A DNA stretch of 53,195 nucleotides, from the NCBI RefSeq assembly GCF_000964405.1, contig NZ_BANE01000078.1, forward strand, positions 1-53,195, in the 5' to 3' direction. A program made the position numbers and the translations under genes. The notes under the pieces are model-generated. The model worked only from the letters and a program-made list of their open reading frames with translations, did no database searches and had not been told where the DNA came from. This DNA is from Novacetimonas hansenii JCM 7643. Lineage in GTDB: Bacteria; Pseudomonadota; Alphaproteobacteria; Acetobacterales; Acetobacteraceae. Shown here piece after piece: positions 23,458 through 32,523 of this stretch (positions are counted from its first letter, which is position 1; every line of letters begins with the position of its first letter).

Positions 23458-24488
23458 AAGCGAGGGCCTTCTGGCTGCCTCTTGTAGGTCTTTCTGTCTT
23501 CCTAGTTCTAAACGTGGCGGACATTGCTATTGCAGATGATGATGATCCACCAGTTTCGGTTCTTGGCGCAGAGGCGACCGTGACGGTCTCCCCGGAAGCA
23601 GTTACGAAGAGTGGCATCGCTTCTGCACGACCCAGCATCGTGCCTTGGAGAAAGTTGGTTCCCGCCTATGGTTACGTTCTGAACGCAACACAACTTATCA
23701 CTCTTGTTAGTGATTATGCTGACATGAAAGCGCGGCTGGAGAGCATGCAGGCACAGCAGACGCTTGCCCGTGCGAAACTCGATCGTGACAAAGGACTGTA
23801 TCGCGACCGGCAGAATATCTCTCAGGAACAATTCCAGGAGACAACAGCCAGATTTCAGTCCAACTCAGCTATGGTAAAAGCAGAACAGGTCCGGGTGAAT
23901 AACGCACTTAATATTATCAGACAGCAATTTGGTTCGGTCATATCTGACGCTACCGAAAAAAATACAATTTTCATTACACAGTTACTTCAACAACAAGTGG
24001 TCTTGGTCAAGGTGACCCTTCCACCAGATACGGATCTACCAACCCCACCAAGTCAGGCGGATGTGACCGATTATGGAAACACGGGTGGACACGGGACAAT
24101 GCTCCACTATTTGTCTCCTGTAACCATGACCGATCCTGCTATTCAGGGGCGTAGCTTTTTCTATTTTGCGTCGGCTGAAAGTCAGCTTGTCGCGGGCATG
24201 AATGTTTCCGTTCTCCTGCCTACCGAAGAGGAACGTCCCGGTATCCGGATACCTGCATCAGCTATTATCTGGCTGCAAGGTAAGTCGTGGATATACCGTG
24301 ATAACGGACACGGAAAATTTACACGCCTACCCCTTACGACCGACGTGCCGGACCGAGAAGGTGGCTACCTGATCCAAGATACTCCAGGACAAATCACACA
24401 CGAAACGCAAATCGTCGTAGGGGGTACGCAATTACTTCTGTCTGAAGAATTCCGAGCTCAGCTTGAATCAGGAGGCGATGACGACTGA
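23454..24488 (+). CDS. RND efflux adaptor (membrane fusion protein)
   Basis: This 344-residue periplasmic adaptor has an N-terminal signal (LPLVGLSVFLVLNVADIAIA). An acidic run (DDDDPP) follows and might bind metal. The lipoyl/hairpin region (LITLVSDYADMKARLESMQA, then a long helical hairpin) and beta-barrel region (SQLVAGMNVSVLLPTEEE) follow in order. It bridges the pump and the outer membrane factor. It is somewhat short, and the second lipoyl half-motif is not obvious, so it is a divergent adaptor. Its start overlaps the OMF stop (ATGA) and its stop overlaps the RND start (TGATG). Confidence 0.9.
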   Translation: MKARAFWLPLVGLSVFLVLNVADIAIADDDDPPVSVLGAEATVTVSPEAVTKSGIASARPSIVPWRKLVPAYGYVLNATQLITLVSDYADMKARLESMQAQQTLARAKLDRDKGLYRDRQNISQEQFQETTARFQSNSAMVKAEQVRVNNALNIIRQQFGSVISDATEKNTIFITQLLQQQVVLVKVTLPPDTDLPTPPSQADVTDYGNTGGHGTMLHYLSPVTMTDPAIQGRSFFYFASAESQLVAGMNVSVLLPTEEERPGIRIPASAIIWLQGKSWIYRDNGHGKFTRLPLTTDVPDREGGYLIQDTPGQITHETQIVVGGTQLLLSEEFRAQLESGGDDD

Positions 24489-27400
24489 TGACGGGACGTT
24501 CTTTCAGCCTTCAGGCAGCTATTATCGGGTTTTCGATCCGCTTCCGGGGCGTGGTTATCGCAACCGCATGTCTGTTGTTCTTCTATGGCCTGTATGGCTT
24601 GAGACATGCCAGCTATGATGTGTTTCCGGAATTCATTCCGCCACGGGTCACGATCCAGACCGAAGCCGCTGGTTTTACGCCGGAACAGGTCGAAACATTG
24701 GTTAGTCGCCCAATGGAAATTGCCCTGAGCGGCCTCCCGGGTATTCAGCGCGTGCAATCGACTTCGATTCAGGGACTGTCAGTCGTCAACGTCCTGTTTG
24801 CGACATCGACCGATATTTATCGCGCCCGGCAACTGGTCGGGGAACAAATGAATGTTGTTGCACAGCAATTGCCAGCCGGTGTTCATGCTCCGACTATGAC
24901 GCCACTGACCTCATCCGCCGGTCTGGTACTGGTGATTGGTCTGACGTCGGAACAACAGTCCCTCATGCAGTTGCGCACGCTTACTGACTGGTCATTAAGG
25001 CCGCGTCTGCTGGCGTTGCCTGGTGTGGCTGGAGTCAGTGTGTTTGGCGGGGAGCGTCGGTCACTCCAGATACAGGTACATCCAGACCAACTCATCTTGC
25101 ATCATATCGGACTTGATGACGTCCTTGCGGCTGCCCAGGAAGCAACTGGCATACAGGGGGCCGGCTTTATTGATACCCCGAACCAAAGAGTCGTTCTTCA
25201 GTCTGACGGTCAGGCCCTGACGCCAGAAAGTCTGGCCCGCACTGTGATTGTCCGCTCTGATAATGGTGCTGTCACACTGGGCAGTATTGCCACTGTAACT
25301 GAAGCCCCTATTCCCGCCTTCGGCGCGGCCAGTATCGAGGGAAAGACAGGCATTGTGGTTAATATATGGGAACAGTACGGTGCCAATACGATGGCTGTGA
25401 CCCGGGAAATCGAGGCGGCACTTACCGATTTCCGCCCGCAATTGCAGGGACAGGGGATTACATTGCATGCTGACCTGTTCCGACCCGCCAATTTCATTAC
25501 GACCGCATTGGGGAATGCCACACAAGCATTGCTTCTGGGCGGTTTTCTGGTGGTTGTCGTAATCTTTCTTTTCCTTTTTGACCTGCGAACCGCTGCAATC
25601 TGTTGCGCCACCATACCTTTGGCTATTCTGATAGCCCTGTCGTTGCTGGAGACACTCGGGGTTACTTTGAATGCCATGACCCTGGGGGGGCTTGCTATCG
25701 CCATCGGCGAGGTCGTGGATGACGCCGTGATCGGGGTCGAAAATGTTACACGCCGATTGCGTGAAAACCGGCTTCTGGTCCAGCCCGCATCTACAGCGCG
25801 CGTCGTACTCGATGCATGCGTTGAAGTCCGCAGTGCAGTGGTTTACGCGACCTTTGCTGTCATTATCGTTTTCTTGCCTGTCATCGCCCTTCCCGGACTT
25901 TCGGGACGACTGTTTGCTCCACTGGCAACAGCTTATGTTCTTGCGGTCATGGCTTCTCTTGCCGCTGCTGTAACCGTTGTACCTGCACTCTGCGCATGGC
26001 TCTTGGCGACGCCTGGAGAAACCCGGAGAGAGCCCCCCCTGGCAGGATGGACCGCCAGAGCTTATGAACGTCTTCTGGCCAGATTAATGCGCCATCCCCG
26101 ATTTGTTATAGGCGGGATGATCCTGACCACCTTGATAGGGTTTGCGGCCCTTCCATTCCTTGAAAGCGATTTCATTCCTGATTTCAAGGAAGGTCACCTT
26201 ATCATTCATATGACGGCTGCTCCGGGGACTTCCCTGGAACAGTCTCTGAAATTAGGTAGACAGGTTACAGAAAAACTTCGTCAGCTTCCCGAAATCCGTT
26301 CGGTTGCTCAGAGAGTCGGACGCGCCTCGCTGGATGAGGACACGTCTGGACCACATACCAGCGAGTTTGAGGTTGATTTGAATCAGGTGGATGGGAAGGC
26401 TTCCCGACAGATTGATGCCCGCGTTCGCAAAGCGCTTGACGGGTTCGTTGGGGCCAGTTTTTCTGTCAGTAGTTTTTTGACGATGCGCGTAAACGAAACC
26501 CTTTCTGGTTCGTCTTCGGCTGTGGCAATCAATATTATTGGCGATGATCTGGATGTATTGGATATCCAGGCAAATAATATTGTCCGCATGTTGCATCAGA
26601 TACATGGCGCAACAGATGTCCGGATAGAAGCACCCCCTGGTGTTCCGGAACTTGCTATTCGGCTACGCCCTGCTGATCTGGAGCGCTGGGGGCTTCGGTC
26701 GGCGGATGTACTCCGATCCATCCATACAGCCTGGCAGGGTGAAACCGTGGGGCAGATATACGAGCGTTCTGCGGCTTTTAATGTTATGGTTCGTCTTGAT
26801 GACGCAAGTCGTAATGATGTTGCGTCTGTCGGCTTCCTGCCACTGCATACTGTTCACGGAAACTACGTACCACTCCGCGCTGTCGCAGACATATATGAGA
26901 CGAACGGTCGCTATCAGGTGTCACATCTGGGAGCACAGAGAACACAGACTGTCACCGCAAATGTTACAGGACGATCAGCTCAATCTTTCGTTCAGGACGC
27001 ACGCACGGCTATAGCAAAAAATATCAAACTGCCTCTTGGAACCTACGTTCAATTTACATCCGCAGCGGAAGCTGAATCACAATCACGCAAGGAACTGTTT
27101 ATAAATTCCGGGCTCGCTGCCATAGCGGTCATGATTCTGCTCTCAATAATCACACAAGGATGGCGCAATCTCGCTCTGATACTCGTCAATCTTCCCTTCG
27201 CATTTGTCGGCGGCATTCTGGCAATCATTGTTTCCGGCACAACGCTAACTCTTGGGGCAACAGTCGGCTTCGTTACTCTATTCGGGATTACGCTTCGGAA
27301 TTCGGTGATGATGATTTCGCATTTTGAGACTTTGGTCGAGCGGGAACATCTCACATGGGGAGTAACAACAGCGCTCCGGGGGGCCAGAGACCGCGTCGTC

Positions 27401-27622
27401 CCCGTACTCATGACATCGCTCGTTACGGCGCTTGGACTGGCGCCTCTGGCTGTTGATATGAATGCGCCTGGGCGGGAAATCGAAGGACCTATGGCAGCTG
27501 TCATTCTTGGAGGGCTCATGACATCAATGATACTTAACCTGTTTGTTTTGCCTATTCTTGCTGTCAAATTTGGTAGTTTTTCTGAAAACGAAACGGGAGT
27601 TCCGGAAACCTTGTTCAAGTGA
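24488..27622 (+). CDS. RND efflux pump, heavy-metal (CzcA/CusA-like) type
   Basis: This 1044-residue inner-membrane pump has the usual two-fold arrangement: one membrane helix, a large periplasmic loop, five helices, then the same again. In the fourth helix EVVDDAVIGVEN (Glu408, Asp411, Asp412, Glu418) supplies the acidic residues for proton flow, as in HME-type pumps. Other family segments are GFTPEQVETLVSRPMEIALSG, LPEIRSVAQRVGRA and ITLRNSVMMISHFE. The substrate is likely a monovalent or divalent metal, from the MerR and CDF context. Neighbour genes overlap, so the pump, adaptor and duct are made together. Base composition is more AT-rich than the backbone. Confidence 0.93.
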   Translation: MTGRSFSLQAAIIGFSIRFRGVVIATACLLFFYGLYGLRHASYDVFPEFIPPRVTIQTEAAGFTPEQVETLVSRPMEIALSGLPGIQRVQSTSIQGLSVVNVLFATSTDIYRARQLVGEQMNVVAQQLPAGVHAPTMTPLTSSAGLVLVIGLTSEQQSLMQLRTLTDWSLRPRLLALPGVAGVSVFGGERRSLQIQVHPDQLILHHIGLDDVLAAAQEATGIQGAGFIDTPNQRVVLQSDGQALTPESLARTVIVRSDNGAVTLGSIATVTEAPIPAFGAASIEGKTGIVVNIWEQYGANTMAVTREIEAALTDFRPQLQGQGITLHADLFRPANFITTALGNATQALLLGGFLVVVVIFLFLFDLRTAAICCATIPLAILIALSLLETLGVTLNAMTLGGLAIAIGEVVDDAVIGVENVTRRLRENRLLVQPASTARVVLDACVEVRSAVVYATFAVIIVFLPVIALPGLSGRLFAPLATAYVLAVMASLAAAVTVVPALCAWLLATPGETRREPPLAGWTARAYERLLARLMRHPRFVIGGMILTTLIGFAALPFLESDFIPDFKEGHLIIHMTAAPGTSLEQSLKLGRQVTEKLRQLPEIRSVAQRVGRASLDEDTSGPHTSEFEVDLNQVDGKASRQIDARVRKALDGFVGASFSVSSFLTMRVNETLSGSSSAVAINIIGDDLDVLDIQANNIVRMLHQIHGATDVRIEAPPGVPELAIRLRPADLERWGLRSADVLRSIHTAWQGETVGQIYERSAAFNVMVRLDDASRNDVASVGFLPLHTVHGNYVPLRAVADIYETNGRYQVSHLGAQRTQTVTANVTGRSAQSFVQDARTAIAKNIKLPLGTYVQFTSAAEAESQSRKELFINSGLAAIAVMILLSIITQGWRNLALILVNLPFAFVGGILAIIVSGTTLTLGATVGFVTLFGITLRNSVMMISHFETLVEREHLTWGVTTALRGARDRVVPVLMTSLVTALGLAPLAVDMNAPGREIEGPMAAVILGGLMTSMILNLFVLPILAVKFGSFSENETGVPETLFK

Positions 27623-28093
27623 CAGGTATGGGCCACTGCTGCACAGAACTACTTGAAGATTATGTCCGATATGCCAATAGAACCCAGAATGAAAACTGCT
27701 TCCGTATCACGCTCGGCCACCATTCGGTCTGGCTCGACCTTCTGGTTGGGTTCGGAATTGCCTTCATGAATCTTGACGCTGTCCAGAAAATCTGGATTGC
27801 CGCCCGCACCGAACATCATCGTGTCAAGGCCGAAAACCGAAAGCATCGTTGCCCGATCCAAATGATTTATACTCCCTGCCCAGTGGCTTCGGGCGTGTCT
27901 TGCTACGGCCAACCTAAGCGCCTGTATTCTTGCTGGTTATTTCCCATAACGATCACCCCACTCTCGGCTCCAAGTGATAGCGGGGGACTGCGCGGACTAT
28001 GTCCGTTATGCGAAAGGCGAGCCAACCCACTTTTATGTCCGACATGAGGCGACTGCCGCCTGTCTGCTTTGTTTTTTCTGAGTCGACAGACGG
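27623..28093. other. 471-base stretch after the RND gene without a supported gene
   Basis: A 142-codon plus frame from 27619 overlaps the RND stop but has no ribosome site or recognisable pattern. An 87-codon minus frame (27649-27912) is also unrecognised. The stretch may be decayed DNA, like the region that follows. Confidence 0.4.
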
Positions 28094-28600
28094 TCAATTA
28101 TGTCGAGTAAAAACCCATTCATGAACGCGTCTCTCATCCGGACAGCACAGGCCTGATCCCTCCATGTGCACAGCAGATCCACACTGAAGAAGTGGAGGCG
28201 TCTGGACTGTGAGCGTGCCTCCAAAGGAACGTCCGCTAACATGACTAAGCTGAAGGCCTTTCTGGGCCGATAACCGAACATGTCTCAAGTACATCCCCTC
28301 AATCGCTGCCTCGGGCAAACCTAACCCAACGCCGGCTGTCTTGGCATTTATCGCAGTCAGATCTGTTATGGTCACATCATGAATATGCGGGGTCGTTGAT
28401 GTTACTGGAGCAACGGGATCGGTCATCGAGACAGTCTGCTGCACGAGGCCGGGTTGCGGATCGTGAGATGATCGATCCTGATCTGGCTGGACTCCCTGAC
28501 AACGACCATCCACATTGGAGAATTGGTCGCCGTAATACCTGAGATCCGTCCATGCTGCACATGCGAAAACTCAATCAGCCAAGGACGTGGCAGACCAAAA
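28094..28600 (-). pseudogene. Remnant of a GH28 polygalacturonase-like gene
   Basis: On the minus strand the 5' part encodes RPWLIEFSHVQHGRISGITA and then NSPMWMVVVRESSQIRIDHL, both hallmark segments of glycoside hydrolase family 28. Around 28440 the family pattern moves to another frame, where TPHIHDVTITDLTAINAKTA and LGLPEAAIEGMYLRHVRL are found, ending at 28094. At least one frameshift and loss of the N-terminal half make it non-functional. Polygalacturonases act on pectin and are usually secreted; the intact ancestor probably belonged to a plant-associated relative. Confidence 0.8.
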
Positions 28601-28621
28601 CGTTACTGACATTGCCACTGC

Positions 28622-29003
28622 ACGATCGCGCATATCGTCTCTATCCGCGCTTCGGTGGTGCGGCTTCCCCAGGTTCACGAGAGGGCAAAGCAGGGGCTCA
28701 TCACACCGCTGATCGAGATTTTTCGTGCAAATGGGACCTGCGCCTATGTGGGAGATGGGAGCAATTTCTGGCCTGCAGCGCATGTGCTCGACGTTGCCCG
28801 TCCTTATAGGCTGGCCATCGAGAAGAGGGCGACGGGTGCTGCGTGCGGCGATCCGGAGTGGTGTGGAGCGCGCGGTGATGACATCGTCTGTGGCGGCCGT
28901 AAGCCGAAGGGTCGGTAGCCCGGACTGCGAATGCGACGAGACGGTGTGGACCGATCCGGATCCCTCTGGTGTGGACGCCTATACACGCTCATATCCGGAT
29001 CAG
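28622..29003 (+). pseudogene. Two fused remnants of SDR/epimerase genes
   Basis: From about 28622 one frame reads SIRASVVRLPQVHERAKQGL and VGDGSNFWPAAHVLDVARPY, the C-terminal part of an extended or atypical SDR. After about 28820 a second frame reads RVLRAAIRSGVERAVMTSSV and then DETVWTDPDPSGVDAYTRSY, a central part of a dihydroflavonol-reductase-like SDR. The order (C-terminal piece first, middle piece second) cannot come from a single gene by simple frameshift, so two sources or an inversion and deletion are needed. No intact product is possible. Confidence 0.7.
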
Positions 29004-29104
29004 ACGATCAATGTAGTCTTCCTCCACCTCTTGCTGGCGCTATTTACCCAGCCCATATTCCTGCCGTCGTCCGACACTGCTTAACAGACACGGAGGATTC
29101 CAAA

Positions 29105-29680
29105 ATGCATTTTTCTCGTATGTTTCAGGCTGGCGTCTTTGTTGCTACACTGGCCTGCGGCGCGGCTGCCCTGCCTGCGCAGGCTCAGGATACGTTGCGC
29201 GTCGTTGATGCACGGGGACACCAGGTCGGTATCCTGGTCCCGGTCCAGGGCATCGCAACGACAGCGGCAATGCCTGATATCGACATCATGTTCGAGGCCG
29301 TTGATCGCATGATGGCACGCAATATGGCTCTCATGGAGGCGGTCGATCGGACATTGGGCTCGCGGCTGGACGGCGTCCTGCGCGCCGTTCCAGCTGTTGG
29401 TCATGACCTCCCGAAACAGAGCATGTCCTGGCAGCGTTTCGAGGCGGTCAGCACCGGTGGACCCACCGCCTGTACGCAGACGATCACGATCACATCAAAC
29501 GGTCAGGCGGCGCCAATCGTTCATGTGTCACGCACCGGAAGCAAGTCCTGTGCGACGCTCCCCGCGCCGACGGCAGTTGACAATCCCGGAGGTCAAAAGA
29601 CTGTTTCCACGGCTCTGACGCCCGCCGTCGAGACGCGGATGGAAGTCCCGACAAACGGACGCGCTGGAAGCGCTCTCTAA
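29105..29680 (+). CDS. Secreted protein of unknown function, 191 aa
   Basis: This protein has a clear signal peptide (MHFSRMFQAGVFVATLACGA, cleavage probably after AQAQ) and a mature part of about 160 residues. A helical stretch around residues 60-85 (IDIMFEAVDRMMARNMALME) is followed by a Thr/Ser-rich beta region with two cysteines that could pair (CTQTITITS and KSCATLP). No family is recognised. ATG 29105 follows GGAGGATTCCAAA, so the start is well supported; the frame is open to 28931 but through the pseudogene region. Similar small periplasmic proteins are common in acetic acid bacteria. Confidence 0.78.
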   Translation: MHFSRMFQAGVFVATLACGAAALPAQAQDTLRVVDARGHQVGILVPVQGIATTAAMPDIDIMFEAVDRMMARNMALMEAVDRTLGSRLDGVLRAVPAVGHDLPKQSMSWQRFEAVSTGGPTACTQTITITSNGQAAPIVHVSRTGSKSCATLPAPTAVDNPGGQKTVSTALTPAVETRMEVPTNGRAGSAL

Positions 29681-30080
29681 AACAGGTGGTGGCCGGAAAA
29701 CCCCGGGCCACCATCATAGAAGGAAAATATATTGATTTTCTGTGATCATCGCCATGATGTTTAACGAATATCAACAAAACCCCTGTAATTTCCGTCCGCA
29801 ACACCGCCACAAAAAATAAATACAAATATAAATAATAAAATTATCCATGAAAAAGGATCTGCATTTCGTGTCCCCTTGACGAGGCAAGCATCTCTTCCAA
29901 TCTTGCTTTCGCTGGAAGCCATCGGGTCCGGCATAGGCTCTGTGAGCCAGACAACTGAAGTCCATGTTGCTTTAATCGGAGGATGTGGATGTCGACACTG
30001 AAAGGACTTTATTCCCGCTATCGCCGCTCCTTGCGTACAGCCGCCCGGAGATGGCGCAACCGACTGGAGGGAGGCGTATC
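29681..30080. other. 400-base gap with an AT-rich core
   Basis: A hairpin (TGGTGGCC 29687-29694 with GGCCACCA 29706-29713) just after the secreted protein gene could end its transcript. Bases 29755-29850 are strikingly AT-rich for this replicon, rich in AAATA and TATAA steps. No gene is seen; promoter activity toward 30081 or a protein-bending site are possible. Confidence 0.45.
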
Positions 30081-30350
30081 ATGGTAACGCGCCCCCTTTT
30101 CGGAGACGATCCGCTCGCTCCGCGTGTCCTCTCCGTGCTCCGCCGCCTCGGTCATGACGGACGTGGCGTGACGCTGACGTCTCTGGTGGCCCATACCGGT
30201 ATACCGGGGATCAGACTTCGCTCCACGCTGGAACGCCAGGTCCAGGCGGGCGCGGTCGCCCCTGCCGGGTGTGATCCCCTGGCTTCTGATCTCGCGTTCC
30301 GTCTCCCCATGCGGGCAAGAGCCGTACCGCCAGTTCCGGTCGCGGCGTAA
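30081..30350 (+). CDS. Small winged-helix-like protein, 89 aa
   Basis: This protein is chosen from ATG 30081, which follows GGAGGGAGGCGTATC. The middle part (VLSVLRRLGHDGRGVTLTSL, VAHTGIPGIRLRSTLERQVQ) resembles a winged helix where a short hinge (GVTLTSLVAHTGIP) serves as the HTH. The C-terminus is Pro/Val-rich. The family is not recognised, and its role may be as a regulator of neighbours. The frame is open further upstream but with no ribosome site. The next gene begins 154 bases later in the same direction. Confidence 0.6.
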   Translation: MVTRPLFGDDPLAPRVLSVLRRLGHDGRGVTLTSLVAHTGIPGIRLRSTLERQVQAGAVAPAGCDPLASDLAFRLPMRARAVPPVPVAA

Positions 30351-30504
30351 GGCACTGACCGCGCCGGGTAGATCAGAAACGCCTTCTCCGAGCGGAAGCG
30401 CCATCTTTTCTGGAACGACCGCACGAATGAGAGGGTGGAGCGGGGCCTTCCATCGGAGGCCCCGCGTCTCTGAAGGTGAGGTCGAAAGCAGAGAGAACAG
30501 GGAG

Positions 30505-31059
30505 ATGTCGAGTTTTATCCATTTTCTCAACCTGAAGGCACTTCAGCACTATTGGAATAACCATCCCCCGGTGCCCCGTTCACTTGGGACGAGGAGGCCA
30601 GTTTGGTCGCATTCCGCCGGAGAGACCGAGCGAGCGGAACAGACGGCCAAGCAACCTCGGCGCCTTCGGCAGAGGGAGAGACCACACCTCGCTGTCGGTC
30701 TCGTCCTCATGCTGCTGGTCGGAATGGCCTCGCAGGCATCGGCTCATGCGCCGCATGATGTGCTGTCGTGCGAGACAGAAAAGCAGCCGGTGAATATTCC
30801 ATCCATGCCACTGGCCCGCGCCATCGAGATATTAGGCCGCCAGTCAGGGTGCCCGGTCCTTGTCGACCCGATCCTTATAGACGGTCGGACCTCCGCAGCC
30901 GTCAAGGGCGCCTATACGCCTCAGGCCGCTCTCCTGCATCTGTTCGGGTCCGTGCATGTCGACGTCACCGCCACTGTTTCGGGCTTGAGCGTCAGCCCTC
31001 TGGATGCGACGGCTCTGACCTCGGGCGACACGCGCGCCAGCCTGAGGACTGCATCATGA
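30505..31059 (+). CDS. STN-domain protein without a barrel
   Basis: This 184-residue protein has a basic N-terminal stretch and an internal hydrophobic segment (HLAVGLVLMLLVGMASQASA) that would serve as signal or anchor. An STN (secretin and TonB N-terminus short) domain follows (VNIPSMPLARAIEILGRQSG, LIDGRTSAAVKGAYTPQAAL). STN domains normally precede a TonB-dependent receptor or secretin barrel and talk to FecR-like anti-sigma factors. Here nothing follows it but a short polar tail. The start at ATG 30505 follows AACAGGGAG closely. The gene overlaps the next by four bases. Confidence 0.7.
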   Translation: MSSFIHFLNLKALQHYWNNHPPVPRSLGTRRPVWSHSAGETERAEQTAKQPRRLRQRERPHLAVGLVLMLLVGMASQASAHAPHDVLSCETEKQPVNIPSMPLARAIEILGRQSGCPVLVDPILIDGRTSAAVKGAYTPQAALLHLFGSVHVDVTATVSGLSVSPLDATALTSGDTRASLRTAS

Positions 31060-31433
31060 CTCTTCACACGGACAGGCCGAACAGAATTATGTCGCTTCCG
31101 ACCGTTCGGATCGGTACAGAGCTGGCGGTCCTGCTGGCCGACTATCTCGGCGACCAGGAAAAAAACCAGGGATATGACGGCCTCATGCGTCGGGCGGCCG
31201 ACCACCGGATTAACGATCGGGTTTCTCGCTGGAGAACCGCGTCAGACCCGGAAGCGACGACCGTCGCCGTGGTCCGAAAACTCCTGCCTGTCGCCGACCG
31301 CACGCACATGGCCAAGGCCTTGGGCTGGTCGTTGGGAGACCTCGAAAACCAGCTGACATCGATCTTGCCAAAGGCCGTGCGAGACCATGCCAGAACATTG
31401 TCCTGTCGCCTGCCACGCTGGCAGCGGCTTTGA
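31056..31433 (+). CDS. Hypothetical protein, 125 aa
   Basis: ATG 31056 overlaps the STN gene's stop (ATGA), so the two are coupled. The product is soluble and helical, with no signal peptide. A central region (SDPEATTVAVVRKLLPVADR) and a second helix pair (MAKALGWSLGDLENQLTSIL) follow an N-terminal stretch MTLHTDRPNRIMSLPTVRIG. The family is not recognised. Coupling to the STN protein suggests a joint role, possibly regulatory. Confidence 0.55.
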   Translation: MTLHTDRPNRIMSLPTVRIGTELAVLLADYLGDQEKNQGYDGLMRRAADHRINDRVSRWRTASDPEATTVAVVRKLLPVADRTHMAKALGWSLGDLENQLTSILPKAVRDHARTLSCRLPRWQRL

Positions 31434-31500
31434 ACCGGATGTGCGCCGGAAGGGCCACGACGTAGGAACTATAACTCAATTCATAGATGGGAAAACGGCT

Positions 31501-32058
31501 ATGGAAGACCTCTCCATGAAACGTTCCTGGCAGAGCAGGGACTGGTCCCGCTTCATCAAGCTGTTCAGGGGCCTGACATTCTACGAGCGTTTTGAACAGG
31601 CGATCATTCTGACCCTGATTGCGCTCATCATGCTGGTCACCGCCATCGCGACGATTCATCTGATCGGCGCGGTATGGCATCTGGTCGTCGATGTCGGAAT
31701 CGATCCGATCAACCAGACGATCTTCCAGGCGATTTTTGGCGCGATCTTTACTGTTATCATCGCTCTTGAGTTCAAACACTCCCTGCTGGTCGTTCTTGCC
31801 CAGCATGAGAACGTCATCCGGGTGCGGACCATCGTCCTGATCGCCCTCCTGGCGATTGCCCGCAAATTCATCCTGCTGGATCTGCATGATGTGACTGCCA
31901 TGGAACTGTTCGCTCTCTCGGCGGCTGTTCTGGCGCTGGGCATCGTCTACTGGCTGGTCCGCGAGCAGGATGCGCGTGTCGCGCGCGATGCCAGGGAACA
32001 GGCGCATCTCGAAGATAATCCTGCGGCCCGCTGTGAGCCTGAAGGGTCTTCATCCTGA
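31501..32058 (+). CDS. PsiE-like phosphate-starvation-inducible membrane protein
   Basis: This 185-residue protein has four membrane segments (about residues 35-58, 75-100, 108-125 and 132-148) and the PsiE-type segment INQTIFQAIFGAIFTVIIAL with EFKHSLL. Family members are induced by phosphate starvation in enterobacteria; their function is unknown. The start could also be ATG 31516 (MKRSWQSRDW). A bidirectional hairpin follows the stop. The gene is alone in its unit. Confidence 0.85.
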   Translation: MEDLSMKRSWQSRDWSRFIKLFRGLTFYERFEQAIILTLIALIMLVTAIATIHLIGAVWHLVVDVGIDPINQTIFQAIFGAIFTVIIALEFKHSLLVVLAQHENVIRVRTIVLIALLAIARKFILLDLHDVTAMELFALSAAVLALGIVYWLVREQDARVARDAREQAHLEDNPAARCEPEGSSS

Positions 32059-32067
32059 AGAATCGAG

Positions 32068-32096
32068 GTAAAGGCGGTCTATAACGCCGCCTTTAC
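32068..32096. terminator. Bidirectional hairpin between psiE-like gene and the minus-strand gene
   Basis: GTAAAGGCGG (32068-32077) pairs with CCGCCTTTAC (32087-32096) around a 9-base loop, lying between two convergent genes. Flanking bases GAG and CTC extend the pairing with one bulge. A/T pairs at the outer end could act as U-tract in both directions. Confidence 0.7.
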
Positions 32097-32106
32097 TCAA
32101 TCCCCA

Positions 32107-32463
32107 CTACGTCCCGTGCGATGAGGACGTCTTCTCCGGCGTCTCTGGCCCTGACGGTGCCAGATGATCTGTGTCGATGGGCCGGAACGGCGGAATGGGT
32201 TGTCCGGGATAATAGACCGGCCCCTTGTAGTTCTGATCCAACTGGCTTGCGTTCAAGCTGTCGACCAGCATATCACCCGTGCCGTCTTCGTAATGAGTGC
32301 GAGCCCCAGTTTTGGGGATTGTGGACGTTCCCTCAGTCGCCCTCGCATCGAACGATGTTGCAGTCGTCCGGACAATATCACCAGCATGTGCGCCCGACTG
32401 GCTCAGTAGAGACAAGCCCAGAGCAGCGCACGACAGAGATATTTTCATCCTCTTCATGCTCAT
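32107..32463 (-). CDS. Secreted protein of unknown function, 118 aa
   Basis: This small exported protein has a classic signal peptide (MSMKRMKISLSCAALGLSLL, cleavage after SGAHA). The mature part of about 90 residues is polar and Pro/Thr-rich (GPVYYPGQPIPPFRPIDTDH), with no cysteines and no recognised domain. It is separated from hsp20 upstream by a strong hairpin, so it probably has its own promoter. The function is unknown. Confidence 0.68.
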   Translation of the reverse strand: MSMKRMKISLSCAALGLSLLSQSGAHAGDIVRTTATSFDARATEGTSTIPKTGARTHYEDGTGDMLVDSLNASQLDQNYKGPVYYPGQPIPPFRPIDTDHLAPSGPETPEKTSSSHGT

Positions 32464-32476
32464 GACCTTTCGAGAT

Positions 32477-32508
32477 TCTCCCCCGGCCGGATGAATGGCC
32501 GGGGGAGA
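32477..32508. terminator. Perfect 12-bp hairpin between hsp20 and the 118-aa gene
   Basis: TCTCCCCCGGCC (32477-32488) pairs with GGCCGGGGGAGA (32497-32508) around loop GGATGAAT. It lies 15 bases after the hsp20 stop on the minus strand. The T-run (GTTTTCG) is on the plus-strand side, so as an hsp20 terminator the hairpin has little U-tract. Confidence 0.65.
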
Positions 32509-32523
32509 GTTTTCGTCACGCCA

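Noticed and set aside
27619-28047. 142-codon plus frame overlapping the end of the RND gene
   Set aside because: No ribosome site, odd amino-acid composition and no recognised domain; kept as part of a gap.
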